Assembly: GCA_963828715.1 (NCBI GenBank) | Contig: CAWHFX010000021.1 | Span: forward strand, 343,829 to 407,828 | Reading direction: 5' to 3' | From: JAQGMV01 sp963828715 | GTDB lineage: Bacteria > Pseudomonadota > Gammaproteobacteria > Burkholderiales > SG8-41 | Length of the DNA: 64,000 nucleotides | Shown here: in pieces, positions 17,157-25,991 of the stretch | How the letters are laid out: the number at the start of each line of letters is the position of its first letter | How positions within the stretch are numbered: the stretch's first letter is position 1 | Position numbers and translations under genes: made by a program | Notes under the pieces: model-generated | The model's database searches: none | What the model was told of the DNA's origin: nothing | What the model saw: the letters and a program-made list of their open reading frames with translations, nothing else

Positions 17157-18502
17157 ACCTGCTCACTCGCCGGCTCGCCCTGCGGGCGGCGTCGCCGGCG
17201 GCGGCGCTTGCGTTTAGGACCTTCTTCCGACGTGAGCATCCCCTTGCGCTCGTTTTCGTCGCCGTGCTGGAAGCGCGTCCACCATTCGCCGATTTCCGGA
17301 TCGAGCTCCCCGCTGGCGCAGCGCAGCAGCAGAAAATCGTACGCAGCACGAAAACGGGGATTTTCGAGCAGCCGATAAGGACGCCTCCCGCTGCGCTGAA
17401 GTAAACGCGGCTGCATCGCCCAGATTTCCTTCATGTCCGCGGCGTAGCGGCGCGGGATCGCGAGCTTCTCGGCCTGCACCTGGGCGACCTGATCCATCGC
17501 CTGCGTGAGCGCCGGGATGGTAGGCATCCCTTGCCCCTCGAGCTTCTTCCACGCGGCGAGCACTTCGTGCCACAGCAAGGATGCAAAGAGGAAGCTCGGG
17601 GACACCGGCTTGTCGTTCTTGATTCGCACGTCGGTGTTGCGCAGGGCCATCATCACGAAGCGCTCCCCCATCGGCTGCTCCAGGATGACGTCGAGCATCG
17701 GCAGGAGCCCGTGATGCAGCCCTTCCTGCCGCAACGCGAGCACGCAGTCATGCGCGTGGCCCGAGAGAAGCAGCTTCAGCATCTCGTCGAACAGGCGCGC
17801 AGCCGGAACATTGGCGAGGAGCGGCGCGAGCGCTCGTATCGGCTCACGTGCCCCAGGCTCGATTTCGAGACCGCGGCTCGCCGCGAGCCTTGCAGCGCGC
17901 AACATGCGCACCGGGTCCTCGCGATAACGCTGCTCCGGATCACCGATCATGCGCAACCGTCTCTTTTTTAGATCCTCCACGCCGCCGTGGAAATCCCAGA
18001 TCTGCTGCGTGCGCGGGTCGTAAAAGAGCGCATTTACGGTGAAGTCCCGGCGTATTGCGTCTTCCTCTTGCGTGCCGAAGACGTTATCGCGCAGAAGGCG
18101 TCCGTGCTCGTCGGCGTTCTGGTGCCCCGCGGCGTCGTCGGCAGCCTGCGCTGCCGCCCGGTAGGTCGCCACTTCGACGATCTCGCGGCCGCACATCACG
18201 TGCACGATGCGGAAGCGGCGGCCGATGATGCGCGAACGCCTGAAGAGCTCCCGCACCTCTTCCGGCGTGGCGCTCGTCGCAACGTCGTAATCCTTCGGCT
18301 GCCAGCCCAGAATGAGGTCGCGCACGGCGCCGCCCACGATGAAGGCGGTGAAGTTGTGGTCCTGCAGGGTGTCCGTCACCTTCAGTGCACACGCGCTGAT
18401 GCGCTCGCGCGAGATGCCGTGCGCGCTGAAAGGCACGATCTTCGGTTGACGCGATCTGAAGATGCGGCCGGAAAAGACGTCGCCGAGAAAGCGGGTGATC
18501 AT
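17153..18502 (-). CDS. pcnB: poly(A) polymerase I
   Basis: Adds poly(A) tails to RNA 3' ends, promoting decay. ATG 18502 is used (449 residues); the frame is open further upstream but without homology. FIVGGAVRDLILGWQPKDYD with ATSATPEEVRELF holds the nucleotidyltransferase GGxVRD...DxD motif. RRDFTVNALFYDP and DPVRMLRAARLAA follow as in class II CCA-adding/PAP enzymes. The C-terminus is a strongly basic tail (KRKRRRRRRRPQG) that probably binds RNA. It overlaps folK by four bases. Confidence 0.93.
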   Translation of the reverse strand: MITRFLGDVFSGRIFRSRQPKIVPFSAHGISRERISACALKVTDTLQDHNFTAFIVGGAVRDLILGWQPKDYDVATSATPEEVRELFRRSRIIGRRFRIVHVMCGREIVEVATYRAAAQAADDAAGHQNADEHGRLLRDNVFGTQEEDAIRRDFTVNALFYDPRTQQIWDFHGGVEDLKKRRLRMIGDPEQRYREDPVRMLRAARLAASRGLEIEPGAREPIRALAPLLANVPAARLFDEMLKLLLSGHAHDCVLALRQEGLHHGLLPMLDVILEQPMGERFVMMALRNTDVRIKNDKPVSPSFLFASLLWHEVLAAWKKLEGQGMPTIPALTQAMDQVAQVQAEKLAIPRRYAADMKEIWAMQPRLLQRSGRRPYRLLENPRFRAAYDFLLLRCASGELDPEIGEWWTRFQHGDENERKGMLTSEEGPKRKRRRRRRRPQGEPASEQV

Positions 18503-18621
18503 GCGATCGGCGCGCGCCGAGTGAAGCGGCGCACGCGACGATCGCGATTTCGCGGCAATTGCGTGAGCATCAGAATCAAAGAAGGTTGCGTTTGCCGCAC
18601 GTGAGCGCGGCGGTCCGCGAA

Positions 18622-19386
18622 TTATATATCCGGCACGAACGAGCGCCCCTCGGCCTGATGCAATTCGTTCAACCTGCATCCATACGCGTGCTCGAGGCGT
18701 TCCCGTGTGAGGATTTCCGCCGCCGGGCCCGCGGCAGCGGTCCCGTCGCCTGTCAGCACCAGCGCGTGCGTGCAGCTGCGGCCGATCCACAGTGGTTCAT
18801 GCATGACCATCACTACGGTCTCCTGTCTTTCGCGCGCGCGGCCTGCCAGCAGTTTCAGCACGTGCGCCTGATGCGCGAGGTCGAGATGCTGCAGCGGTTC
18901 GTCGAGCAGATGAATGCGCGGCGCCTGCGCAAATACCTGCGCGATCCGAACACGCTGGCGCTCGCCGCCGGAGAGTGTCCCGAAAGGCTGCCGTGACAAC
19001 GCGCTGACGCCGACGCTTTCGAGCGCCGTGCGAACCGACGCCGTATCGTCGGTCGAATAACCCGACCAGGGATGCGCGTGCGCAAAACGACCGAGCAGGA
19101 CGTACTCCTCTACCGTGCCCCAGTAGGTTCCCTCCTCGAGTTGCAGCAGCACGCCGATTTCGCGCGCTCGCTCGCGTGTGCCGAACGCCGTCAGCGCGCG
19201 ACCGCCGAGACACACCTGCCCCTCCGCGGGCGATGCGAGTCCCGCGAGTGCGTGTATCAACGTAGTCTTGCCGGTGCCGTTGCGGCCGAGTATCGCCCAC
19301 ACTTCCGCCGGTCCGAATCGCACCGACAGATTGCGGCACAGGGTGCGGCCCGGTACCGCCAGCGTCACCGTCTCGCACGAGAGCAT
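18622..19386 (-). CDS. btuD: ABC transporter ATP-binding protein, vitamin B12/siderophore type
   Basis: Energises import of cobalamin or ferric siderophore with the permease encoded just upstream. The ATG at 19386 overlaps the permease stop and gives 254 residues. VWAILGRNGTGKTTLIHALA is Walker A, LLQLEEGTYWGTVEEYVLLG the Q-loop, GTLSGGERQRVRIAQVFAQ the ABC signature and IHLLDEPLQHLD Walker B, followed by an HE switch (MHEPLW). FepC/BtuD family. The substrate is not certain. No binding-protein gene is adjacent. btuD is the closest family name, not a proven identity. Confidence 0.82.
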   Translation of the reverse strand: MLSCETVTLAVPGRTLCRNLSVRFGPAEVWAILGRNGTGKTTLIHALAGLASPAEGQVCLGGRALTAFGTRERAREIGVLLQLEEGTYWGTVEEYVLLGRFAHAHPWSGYSTDDTASVRTALESVGVSALSRQPFGTLSGGERQRVRIAQVFAQAPRIHLLDEPLQHLDLAHQAHVLKLLAGRARERQETVVMVMHEPLWIGRSCTHALVLTGDGTAAAGPAAEILTRERLEHAYGCRLNELHQAEGRSFVPDI

Positions 19387-20300
19387 CAGCGTCGCCGGCT
19401 GAGAAGAACGAGCATCGCCGGCACGCCGATGAGCGCAGTGAAGATGCCGACGGGCAACTGCTGCGGCGACCACACAGTGCGTGCGGCGGTGTCGGCAATC
19501 GTGAGCAGCGAACCACCGAGGAGTACGGCGAGCGGTAGCAGCGCGCGATGGTTGGCAACGCCCGTAAGGCGAATGGCGTGGGGAGCAATGAGTCCGATGA
19601 AGCCGATCGCGCCGCCGGTGATCACTGCCGCGACCGTGGCAATAGCCGCCGCGAGGAACGTAAAAATCTGGAGCGGCGCCACGGCGATGCCCAGCGAACG
19701 CGCCTTCAACTCGCCGAGCGCAAGCAGATCCAGTTGCGCGCCGGTGCCGATCGCGAGCACGAGCAAGGTCACCAGCGCGATGCCGGCCCCGAGTGCAGTA
19801 TCGGTCTGCGACAGGTCACCCATCAGCCAGAACAGCATGCCGCGCACCTGCGCTTCCGGCGCGAGCACGAGCGTGAGACTGATGAGCGCCGAAAGCCCCG
19901 ACGACAACACGACGCCCGTGAGCAGCAGCCGATACGTGTTCCAGTCGCCCGAACGATACGTAAGGCCGAACACCACGACGATCGCGAACACCGCGCCGGC
20001 GAGTGCGGACAGGTTCATCGCCATCGCACCTGTGCCCGCCGCGAGCGCAAGCAAAGCGCCGAGAGATGCGCCGCCCGACACCCCCAGCACGTACGGGTCG
20101 CCGAGCGCATTCCTGAGCAGCACCTGCAGCAGCGTGCCGGCGAGTGCGAGAAGTCCGCCACACGCAAACGCCGCCAATGCACGCGGCGCGCGCAACTCCC
20201 AGATCACATCGTGAACGACGGCGTCGGCCGAGCCGAATGGGGCCCCCATGACATCCCCGATGGTGGTCGGATAACTTCCGAATGACAGCGCGGCGAGCAC
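19386..20300 (-). CDS. btuC: ABC transporter permease, FecCD/BtuC family
   Basis: Polytopic membrane protein of the BtuC/FepD family forming the import channel. From GTG 20300 it has 304 residues and about nine hydrophobic helices. Hallmarks: ELRAPRALAAFACGGLLALA, LGDPYVLGVSGGASLGALLA, and GFIGLIAPHAIRLTGVANHR, the coupling-helix region. The likely first helix (LRLLFAILCVAAAASVLAAL) lies in frame upstream of GTG 20300 but has no ATG or GTG back to the HAD stop at 20358, so the true start may be a CTG or lost by an indel. Confidence 0.85.
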   Translation of the reverse strand: MLAALSFGSYPTTIGDVMGAPFGSADAVVHDVIWELRAPRALAAFACGGLLALAGTLLQVLLRNALGDPYVLGVSGGASLGALLALAAGTGAMAMNLSALAGAVFAIVVVFGLTYRSGDWNTYRLLLTGVVLSSGLSALISLTLVLAPEAQVRGMLFWLMGDLSQTDTALGAGIALVTLLVLAIGTGAQLDLLALGELKARSLGIAVAPLQIFTFLAAAIATVAAVITGGAIGFIGLIAPHAIRLTGVANHRALLPLAVLLGGSLLTIADTAARTVWSPQQLPVGIFTALIGVPAMLVLLSRRR

Positions 20301-20357
20301 GCTTGCGGCTGCTGCGACGCACAGGATCGCGAATAGCAGGCGCAGCGCGGAAGGGGC

Positions 20358-21035
20358 TCACCGCTCGCGGCGCTCCGGTGCGTACAGGCTGATGACGGGC
20401 CATCCTTGCGCCTGGGCATGCGCCCGCAGTGTCTCGTCAGGATCGACGGCGACCGGATCGGTTACGCGCTCGAGCAGTGGCAGATCATTCAGCGAGTCGC
20501 TGTAGAACCACGAGCGCTCGAATCGCGGCAGCGTGAGTCCCTGGCCCGCCAGCCACGTCTCGAGCCGTTGCACTTTGCCTTCGCGAAAACAGGGAATGCC
20601 GATGACGCCACCCGTGAATTCTCCGCTGGTCTCCTCCGGCTCCGTGGCGATGAGGTGATCGATCCCGAACTCGCGCGCGATCGGCCGCGTAACGAAGCTG
20701 TTCGTGGCCGTGATGATCACGCGCAGATCGCCGGCGTGACGGTTGACGAGGTCTCGCGCCGGCTGGCGGATGATCGGCAGGATCTTGCGCATCATGAATT
20801 CACGGTGCCACGCATCGAGCACCGAACGCGGATGACGCGCGAGCGGCTTCAACTGGAAATCCAGGAATTCCACTATTTCGAGCGTCCCGGCCTTGTATTG
20901 GTCATAGAAGGCCTGGTTGCGGGCCTCGTAAACTTCACGGTCGAGCACCCCCTGCTCGATCAGAAACTGCGCCCACTCGAAATCGCTGTCGCCGGCGAGC
21001 AGAGTGTTGTCGAGATCGAAGAGCGCGATGTTCAT
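20358..21035 (-). CDS. HAD-IB family phosphatase (SerB/CicA-like)
   Basis: 225 residues. ALFDLDNTLLAGDSD (residues 4-18) is HAD motif I with both aspartates, VIITATNSFVTRPIAREFG is motif II, and REGKVQRLETWL plus FYSDSLNDLPLLERV are the Lys and DxxxD motifs III/IV. The helical cap of the SerB type lies between motifs I and II. It dephosphorylates a small phosphomonoester, but the substrate cannot be told; phosphoserine or a sugar or lipid phosphate are options. Its start overlaps the hda stop by four bases, as in many betaproteobacteria. Confidence 0.85.
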   Translation of the reverse strand: MNIALFDLDNTLLAGDSDFEWAQFLIEQGVLDREVYEARNQAFYDQYKAGTLEIVEFLDFQLKPLARHPRSVLDAWHREFMMRKILPIIRQPARDLVNRHAGDLRVIITATNSFVTRPIAREFGIDHLIATEPEETSGEFTGGVIGIPCFREGKVQRLETWLAGQGLTLPRFERSWFYSDSLNDLPLLERVTDPVAVDPDETLRAHAQAQGWPVISLYAPERRER

Positions 21036-21718
21036 TGCGCATCCTGTTGCCGCGCCAGCACCGCGCGGACCATCGGTACCGTGACCGGCCGCTGTTGCTC
21101 GAGCGAGTGCCGATCGAGTGTATCCACGAGCGCGAGCAACACAGTCATGTCCCGCCGAACATGGGTAAGGAGGTAATCCGCGACTTCGGGTGCGAGAGAG
21201 AACCCGCGCAGCGCTGCGTGTTCCGCGAGCGCCTGCGCCTTTTCGGAATCGTTCAACGCGTGCACCTCATAGACCAGGCCTGCCGCGAGCCTCGTCACGA
21301 GGTCCGCACGCAGATCGAGGCGCGACGGCGGCGCGTGGCCCGCGACGATCAGCGCGGCGGGCCGGTCGAGCAGCGTGTTATACAAATTGAAGAGCGCAAC
21401 CTGCGCCGTTTGCGAGAGGTGTTGGACATCGTCCACACCCACGAGGGCTGCCTCGTCGAGCGCCGGCGGCAACGACGCCGCAGTCTCGTGTGAGACGTAG
21501 GCAACCGATGAACCTGTCGCCGCACATGCGGCGAGCGTCCCCTTGACGAGGTGCGTTCGGCCGCTGCCGCTCGCGCCCCATAAGTAGACGAAGCGCTCCT
21601 TCGTGCGCGCGAGCGCGAGTGCGCGCAGGTGCTGCACGAGTTCGGCATTGCGTCCGACCGCGAAATTATCGAGCGTGGGTTCCACCACGACAGAGAAGTC
21701 GAGCGCGAGCTGTTTCAC
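21032..21718 (-). CDS. hda: DnaA regulatory inactivator Hda
   Basis: Works with the loaded sliding clamp to stimulate DnaA-ATP hydrolysis and prevent re-initiation. 228 residues. MKQLALDFS begins with the clamp-binding QLxLxF motif. VYLWGASGSGRTHLVKG is the AAA+ Walker A region, LVGVDDVQHLSQTAQVALFN Walker B, and DLRADLVTRLAAGLVYEVHA the sensor/arginine region. It resembles the DnaA ATPase domain without the DNA-binding domain. First gene of the leftward block. Confidence 0.93.
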   Translation of the reverse strand: MKQLALDFSVVVEPTLDNFAVGRNAELVQHLRALALARTKERFVYLWGASGSGRTHLVKGTLAACAATGSSVAYVSHETAASLPPALDEAALVGVDDVQHLSQTAQVALFNLYNTLLDRPAALIVAGHAPPSRLDLRADLVTRLAAGLVYEVHALNDSEKAQALAEHAALRGFSLAPEVADYLLTHVRRDMTVLLALVDTLDRHSLEQQRPVTVPMVRAVLARQQDAQ

Positions 21719-21954
21719 CGAGGCAGGTTACGCGTTGGAACGGATTGCAGAGTGGCGTCAGATATGGGGGGGCGTGCACGGGGAATGCGGGCCGAGAGTA
21801 CGGCCCGGTCTGTTTGGGGCGGGATTTGCATATACGGTAGAATCGGCCGCATGCCGCCTGCGTCAGCAATTTCCGCTCGAATGCGGCATCGGCCCACATC
21901 GCGCGCGCATATCTTAGCGTATTTGCAGCGCCCTACCGTTTCGTTCCCGCCCGC
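21719..21954. promoter_or_regulatory. divergent hda/purM intergenic region
   Basis: A 236-base spacer. A TAGAAT hexamer at 21838-21843 is a plausible -10 for purM, but no clear -35 at 17 bases is visible. I do not see a PurR-like operator or riboswitch. Confidence 0.35.
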
Positions 21955-22992
21955 ATGAGCACACCGACTCGGCTTACCTATCGCGACGCCGGAGTCGACA
22001 TCGACGCCGGCGACAGTCTGGTCGAACGCATCAAGCCGCTCGCCAGGCGCACACTGCGGCCGGGCGTGCTCGCGGGGATCGGTGGCTTCGGTGCGTTGTT
22101 CGAAGTGCCGAAGGGCTACCGCGAACCCGTGCTGGTGTCCGGTACCGACGGCGTCGGCACGAAGCTCAAGCTCGCTTTCGAGCTTCACCGGCACGATACG
22201 ATCGGCATCGATCTGGTCGCGATGAGCGTCAATGACATACTGACGCTCGGTGCGGAGCCGCTGTTCTTTCTCGATTACTACGGTTGCGGCAAGCTCGACG
22301 TCGCCACGGCGAGCGAAGTCGTCAAGGGCATCGCGAGCGGTTGCGAACGCGCGGGTTGTGCGCTGATCGGCGGAGAGACCGCCGAAATGCCGGGCATGTA
22401 CAGCGCCGGCGAATACGACGTTGCTGGCTTTGCAGTGGGCGTAGTCGAAAAATCGAACATCATCGACGGCACGAAGATCGTGCCGGGCGACGTCCTGCTC
22501 GGGCTCGCCAGCGACGGTGTGCATTCGAACGGCTATTCACTGGTGCGAAAGATCATCGCTTCACGTGCGATCGACCTGGCCGGCCGTCTCGGCGAGACTG
22601 TCCTCGCGGACCTGCTTCTCGCGCCAACGCGCATTTACGTGCGCCCGGTTCTCTCGTTGATGAAGAGCGTCGAGGTCAAGGGGCTCGCGCATATCACGGG
22701 CGGTGGCATCGTCGGCAACGTTCCGCGCGTGCTTCAGGAGAATCTGACGGCGCGCATCGAGCGCGGAAGCTGGCGGCCTCCCCCCGTGTTCGAATGGCTT
22801 CAAAGAGAAGGCAACGTCCCGGATGACGAGATGTTCCGCGTTTTCAATTGCGGTATCGGCATGGTGATGGTCGTGAGCGCTCGGGAGGCCGATGCAGCCG
22901 CGGCGACGCTGCGCCAGCGTGGCGAACAGGTTTACCGCATCGGAACCGTCGACCTGCGGAAAGCCGACGAGCCGCAGACGATCATCGCGTGA
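21955..22992 (+). CDS. purM: phosphoribosylformylglycinamidine cyclo-ligase
   Basis: Closes the imidazole ring to make AIR in purine synthesis. 345 residues, standard for PurM. YRDAGVDIDAGDSLVERIKP is the family start; GIGGFGALFEVPKGYREPVL, SGTDGVGTKLKLAFELHRHD and GETAEMPGMYSAGEYDVAGF bind ATP and FGAM. AHITGGGIVGNVPRVLQENL is in the C-terminal half. Its stop overlaps the purN start (GTGA), so the two are coupled. Confidence 0.96.
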   Translation: MSTPTRLTYRDAGVDIDAGDSLVERIKPLARRTLRPGVLAGIGGFGALFEVPKGYREPVLVSGTDGVGTKLKLAFELHRHDTIGIDLVAMSVNDILTLGAEPLFFLDYYGCGKLDVATASEVVKGIASGCERAGCALIGGETAEMPGMYSAGEYDVAGFAVGVVEKSNIIDGTKIVPGDVLLGLASDGVHSNGYSLVRKIIASRAIDLAGRLGETVLADLLLAPTRIYVRPVLSLMKSVEVKGLAHITGGGIVGNVPRVLQENLTARIERGSWRPPPVFEWLQREGNVPDDEMFRVFNCGIGMVMVVSAREADAAAATLRQRGEQVYRIGTVDLRKADEPQTIIA

Positions 22993-23651
22993 GCGCATCG
23001 AAACGGATCGTCGTTCTGCTCTCCGGCCGCGGGAGCAATCTCGAAGCGCTGTTGAACGCGGATCTCGCGGGTAACGTTTGCGAGGTCATCAGTAACGTGC
23101 CGGACGTCGGTGGGCTTGCGATCGCCGAAGCGCATGGCATTCCCGCGACAGTCGTCGATCATCGCGATTACCCGAACCGCGACGGCTTCGAAGCGGCACT
23201 TGCGCCCCGCATTGACGCCTGCCATCCGGACCTCGTTCTGCTTGCCGGCTTCATGCGGGTGCTGACGCCGCGTTTCGTTATGCGCTACGCGGGGCGAATG
23301 CTCAATATCCATCCGTCGCTCCTGCCGTCGTTCCCGGGTCTGCACACCCATCGACGCGCGCTCGAAGCGGGTGTTCGCATTCATGGCTGCACCGTGCACT
23401 TCGTTACCCCGTCGCTCGACGGCGGTCCGATCGTCATTCAGGCCGCAGTCCCCGTTCTTGCCGGTGAGGACGAGGATTCGCTCGCCGCACGCGTGCTGGC
23501 GCAGGAACATCGAATCTATCCCCAGGCGGTCCAGTGGTACTGCGAGGGCCTTCTGCGGGTCGGCACGAACGAGACAGTACAACTGGACGGGCATCACGGC
23601 ACGGCCGGTGCTCTGGTCTCACCATCGCTTTCTTGCGCGTCGAAACGCTGA
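22989..23651 (+). CDS. purN: phosphoribosylglycinamide formyltransferase
   Basis: Transfers formyl from 10-formyl-THF to GAR. GTG 22989 overlaps the purM stop by four bases and gives 220 residues. RIVVLLSGRGSNLEALL is the GAR phosphate loop, LLAGFMRVLTPRFV and NIHPSLLPSFPGLHTHRRAL the catalytic Asn-His region, and GCTVHFVTPSLDGGPI has the catalytic Asp. The last 20 residues (HGTAGALVSPSLSC) are an extension with no counterpart I recognise. Confidence 0.95.
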   Translation: MSASKRIVVLLSGRGSNLEALLNADLAGNVCEVISNVPDVGGLAIAEAHGIPATVVDHRDYPNRDGFEAALAPRIDACHPDLVLLAGFMRVLTPRFVMRYAGRMLNIHPSLLPSFPGLHTHRRALEAGVRIHGCTVHFVTPSLDGGPIVIQAAVPVLAGEDEDSLAARVLAQEHRIYPQAVQWYCEGLLRVGTNETVQLDGHHGTAGALVSPSLSCASKR

Positions 23652-23797
23652 ATGGCCCCTCTCGGTGATCGATCCGACCGCTCGTCAGCCACGCCGCGGC
23701 GCCGGTGCTGCAGGCACGGTCAGCCCACGACAGGCGGGACTGCTTCGAGCCGGTGGGTATTTGCGGAACAGGCTGACCGGCGGATGGTCGCATCACG

Positions 23798-24529
23798 GTG
23801 GTAGTTCGCTCGATTCATCACTTGCGCGCGACGCGCGCTGCCGCGGCTGGCATCGCGGCGCTGTGCGCCTGTTGCGCCTATGCGGGGCCGCAATCGGTCA
23901 GGGCGACCTACAACGGCTACTTGAATGGTATGCACGCCGGCGTCATCACGGAGGAGTACGAAGCGGAAGGCGGGAATTACCGCCTCGTCAGCCAGACCCG
24001 CACGACCGGCCTCGCGACGATACTGAACCGGGAACCGCTGCGGTTTTCCAGCACCGGAGAGCTTACGGCCGCGGGGCTGCGGCCGATTCAGTTCGAGGCG
24101 CGCCGTAATGCCGGGGAGCCTGCGCAGATTGCAGCGTCCTTCGATTGGCCGCAGGGTCAGCTCACGCTTCGCCACGCCGGCAAGACGGAGTCGCTGCCGC
24201 TGCCACCCGGCACCCAGGACCGCCTCTCCGCCATGTACCAGCTTCTGTTTCTGCCTCTTGACCGGATGCGTTCGATCGATTTCGCGATGACGAACGGCCG
24301 CAAGCTCGACCAATACCACTACTCCGTGACACCGGACGTCGACCTCAATACGCCGATCGGGCGCCTCAAAACGCTCTACCTCGTCAAGGAACGGCGCGAG
24401 CCCGGCGAGTCCAGCGCGGAGCTCTGGGTCTCCGCACAGCACCACCACTTTCCGGTGAGGCTGATCACGGTCCAGAGAAACGGGTTGCGCTTCGAGCAGA
24501 TGATCCAGACCCTCGACATCCGTGAGTAG
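23798..24529 (+). CDS. DUF3108 periplasmic protein
   Basis: 243 residues from GTG 23798, beginning with a signal sequence (AAAAGIAALCACCAYAGPQ). The body has DUF3108-like beta strands: VRATYNGYLNGMHAGVITEE, FSSTGELTAAGLRPIQFEAR, QDRLSAMYQLLFLP and TLYLVKERREPGESSAELWV with SAQHHHFPVRLITVQRNG. DUF3108 proteins are exported and of unknown function and commonly follow purN in betaproteobacteria. It overlaps the following methyltransferase gene by 8 bases. Confidence 0.8.
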   Translation: MVVRSIHHLRATRAAAAGIAALCACCAYAGPQSVRATYNGYLNGMHAGVITEEYEAEGGNYRLVSQTRTTGLATILNREPLRFSSTGELTAAGLRPIQFEARRNAGEPAQIAASFDWPQGQLTLRHAGKTESLPLPPGTQDRLSAMYQLLFLPLDRMRSIDFAMTNGRKLDQYHYSVTPDVDLNTPIGRLKTLYLVKERREPGESSAELWVSAQHHHFPVRLITVQRNGLRFEQMIQTLDIRE

Positions 24530-25877
24530 GGCGCAGCGCTCGCCTTCGACTCGGGCCCCGCTGCTCTGCGGAACAGAGGGACACTCATGGGATCGTAATC
24601 TGCTCGATCGAGCGGCTGAAGCCCTGGCCGCCGTGCTGAAGTTCGACGCGCCCGCCGACGCCGTGCTTTCGGCGTATTTCCGGACCCACCGCGCGCTGGG
24701 CCAGCATGACCGTGGATTCGTCGCCGAGTCGGTGTTCGGGGTCCTGCGCCACAAGCGCACACTCGATTACCTTGCCCGCACCGCCGACCCGCGGCGACTG
24801 TTACTCGCCTGGGCTGCGCGTTTCGAAGGTTTCAGCATGCGCCAGCTCGAGACGGTCCTGAGGCCGGGCGATGCGGAATGGATCGCCGGGCTCAGATCCG
24901 CTGCGACCGACACCCTGCCAGCGGCAGTCCTTGCGGAGCTACCCAATTGGGCTTTCGAACGGCTCGAGCAGCAGATCGGAATAGAGGAAACGCTGGTTCT
25001 GGGTCGCAGTCTGCAGCAGCCCGCGCCGCTCGATCTGCGCGTGAATACGCTGAAAGCCGACCGCGAGAGCGCCCGGCGGGCTCTCGGCGAAAACGGCATC
25101 GAGGCGACGCCCACGCCCTACTCGCCGATTGGCCTGCGGCTGAGCGGAAAACCCGCTGTCAATCGTGATTCGGTGTTCCTGCGCGGCGAAGTGGAAGTCC
25201 AGGACGAGGGCAGTCAGCTCATCGGGTATCTCGTCGCACCCCGGCGGCGCGAGCTGGTGGTGGACTTCTGCGCGGGCGCCGGCGGTAAGTCGCTGATGCT
25301 GGGCGCGGCCATGAGCTCTCAGGGGCGGCTGTACGCCTTCGATGTCGCACCTGCGCGGCTCGCACGCTTGCGCCAGCGGCTCAAGCGTTCGGGGCTTTCG
25401 AACGTCCATCCGCATCTGCTCGCAAGCGAGCACGATCAGAAGGTGAAGCGTCTTGCCGGAAAGATCGACCGTGTGCTCGTCGATGCGCCGTGCAGCGGCT
25501 TCGGGACGTTGAGGCGCAATCCGGATCTCAAATGGAGGCAGTCGCCCGACAGTGTTGCAGAAATGCGATTGAAGCAGGCGTCGATCCTGCGGGCAGCCGC
25601 GACGTTGGTCAAACCGGGGGGGCGCCTCATTTATGCAACCTGCAGCGTGCTGCGGGAGGAGAACGAGGACATCGTCGACGGATTCATGGACGAGCACCCG
25701 GAATTCACAGGAGTGAGCTGCGGCGACATCCTGCGCCAGCAGGATATCGAAGCGAACGTCGGCGAACGCATGCGGCTGTGGCCGCATGTGCACGGAACGG
25801 ACGCCTTCTTCGGCGCTGTGCTGGAGCGCGCGATGGGACCGCTCCGCGAAGGCCCGCGGGCCCAAATATCGCTTTAA
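24522..25877 (+). CDS. RsmB/NOP-family rRNA m5C methyltransferase
   Basis: SAM-dependent cytosine-5 RNA methyltransferase, probably on 16S rRNA. 451 residues from GTG 24522. The N-terminal helical part resembles a NusB-like domain. VVDFCAGAGGKSLMLGAA is the SAM loop (motif I), VLVDAPCSGFGTLRRNPDLK has the PC release cysteine (motif IV) and LIYATCSVLREENEDIV the TC nucleophile (motif VI). Both catalytic cysteines are present. It is shorter at the N-terminus than E. coli RsmB, so I leave the symbol blank. Confidence 0.88.
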   Translation: MSRAQRSPSTRAPLLCGTEGHSWDRNLLDRAAEALAAVLKFDAPADAVLSAYFRTHRALGQHDRGFVAESVFGVLRHKRTLDYLARTADPRRLLLAWAARFEGFSMRQLETVLRPGDAEWIAGLRSAATDTLPAAVLAELPNWAFERLEQQIGIEETLVLGRSLQQPAPLDLRVNTLKADRESARRALGENGIEATPTPYSPIGLRLSGKPAVNRDSVFLRGEVEVQDEGSQLIGYLVAPRRRELVVDFCAGAGGKSLMLGAAMSSQGRLYAFDVAPARLARLRQRLKRSGLSNVHPHLLASEHDQKVKRLAGKIDRVLVDAPCSGFGTLRRNPDLKWRQSPDSVAEMRLKQASILRAAATLVKPGGRLIYATCSVLREENEDIVDGFMDEHPEFTGVSCGDILRQQDIEANVGERMRLWPHVHGTDAFFGAVLERAMGPLREGPRAQISL

Positions 25878-25991
25878 AAACAGCTGCATTGCAGCAAAGT
25901 CAAAAGCCCTGGTGATTTTTTTGCCGGTGCGATGGAAGTTAGGTAGACTCCAGCGCTCAAAAGGGCCGCTGGCTACTCCAAAGGGAGGTTT

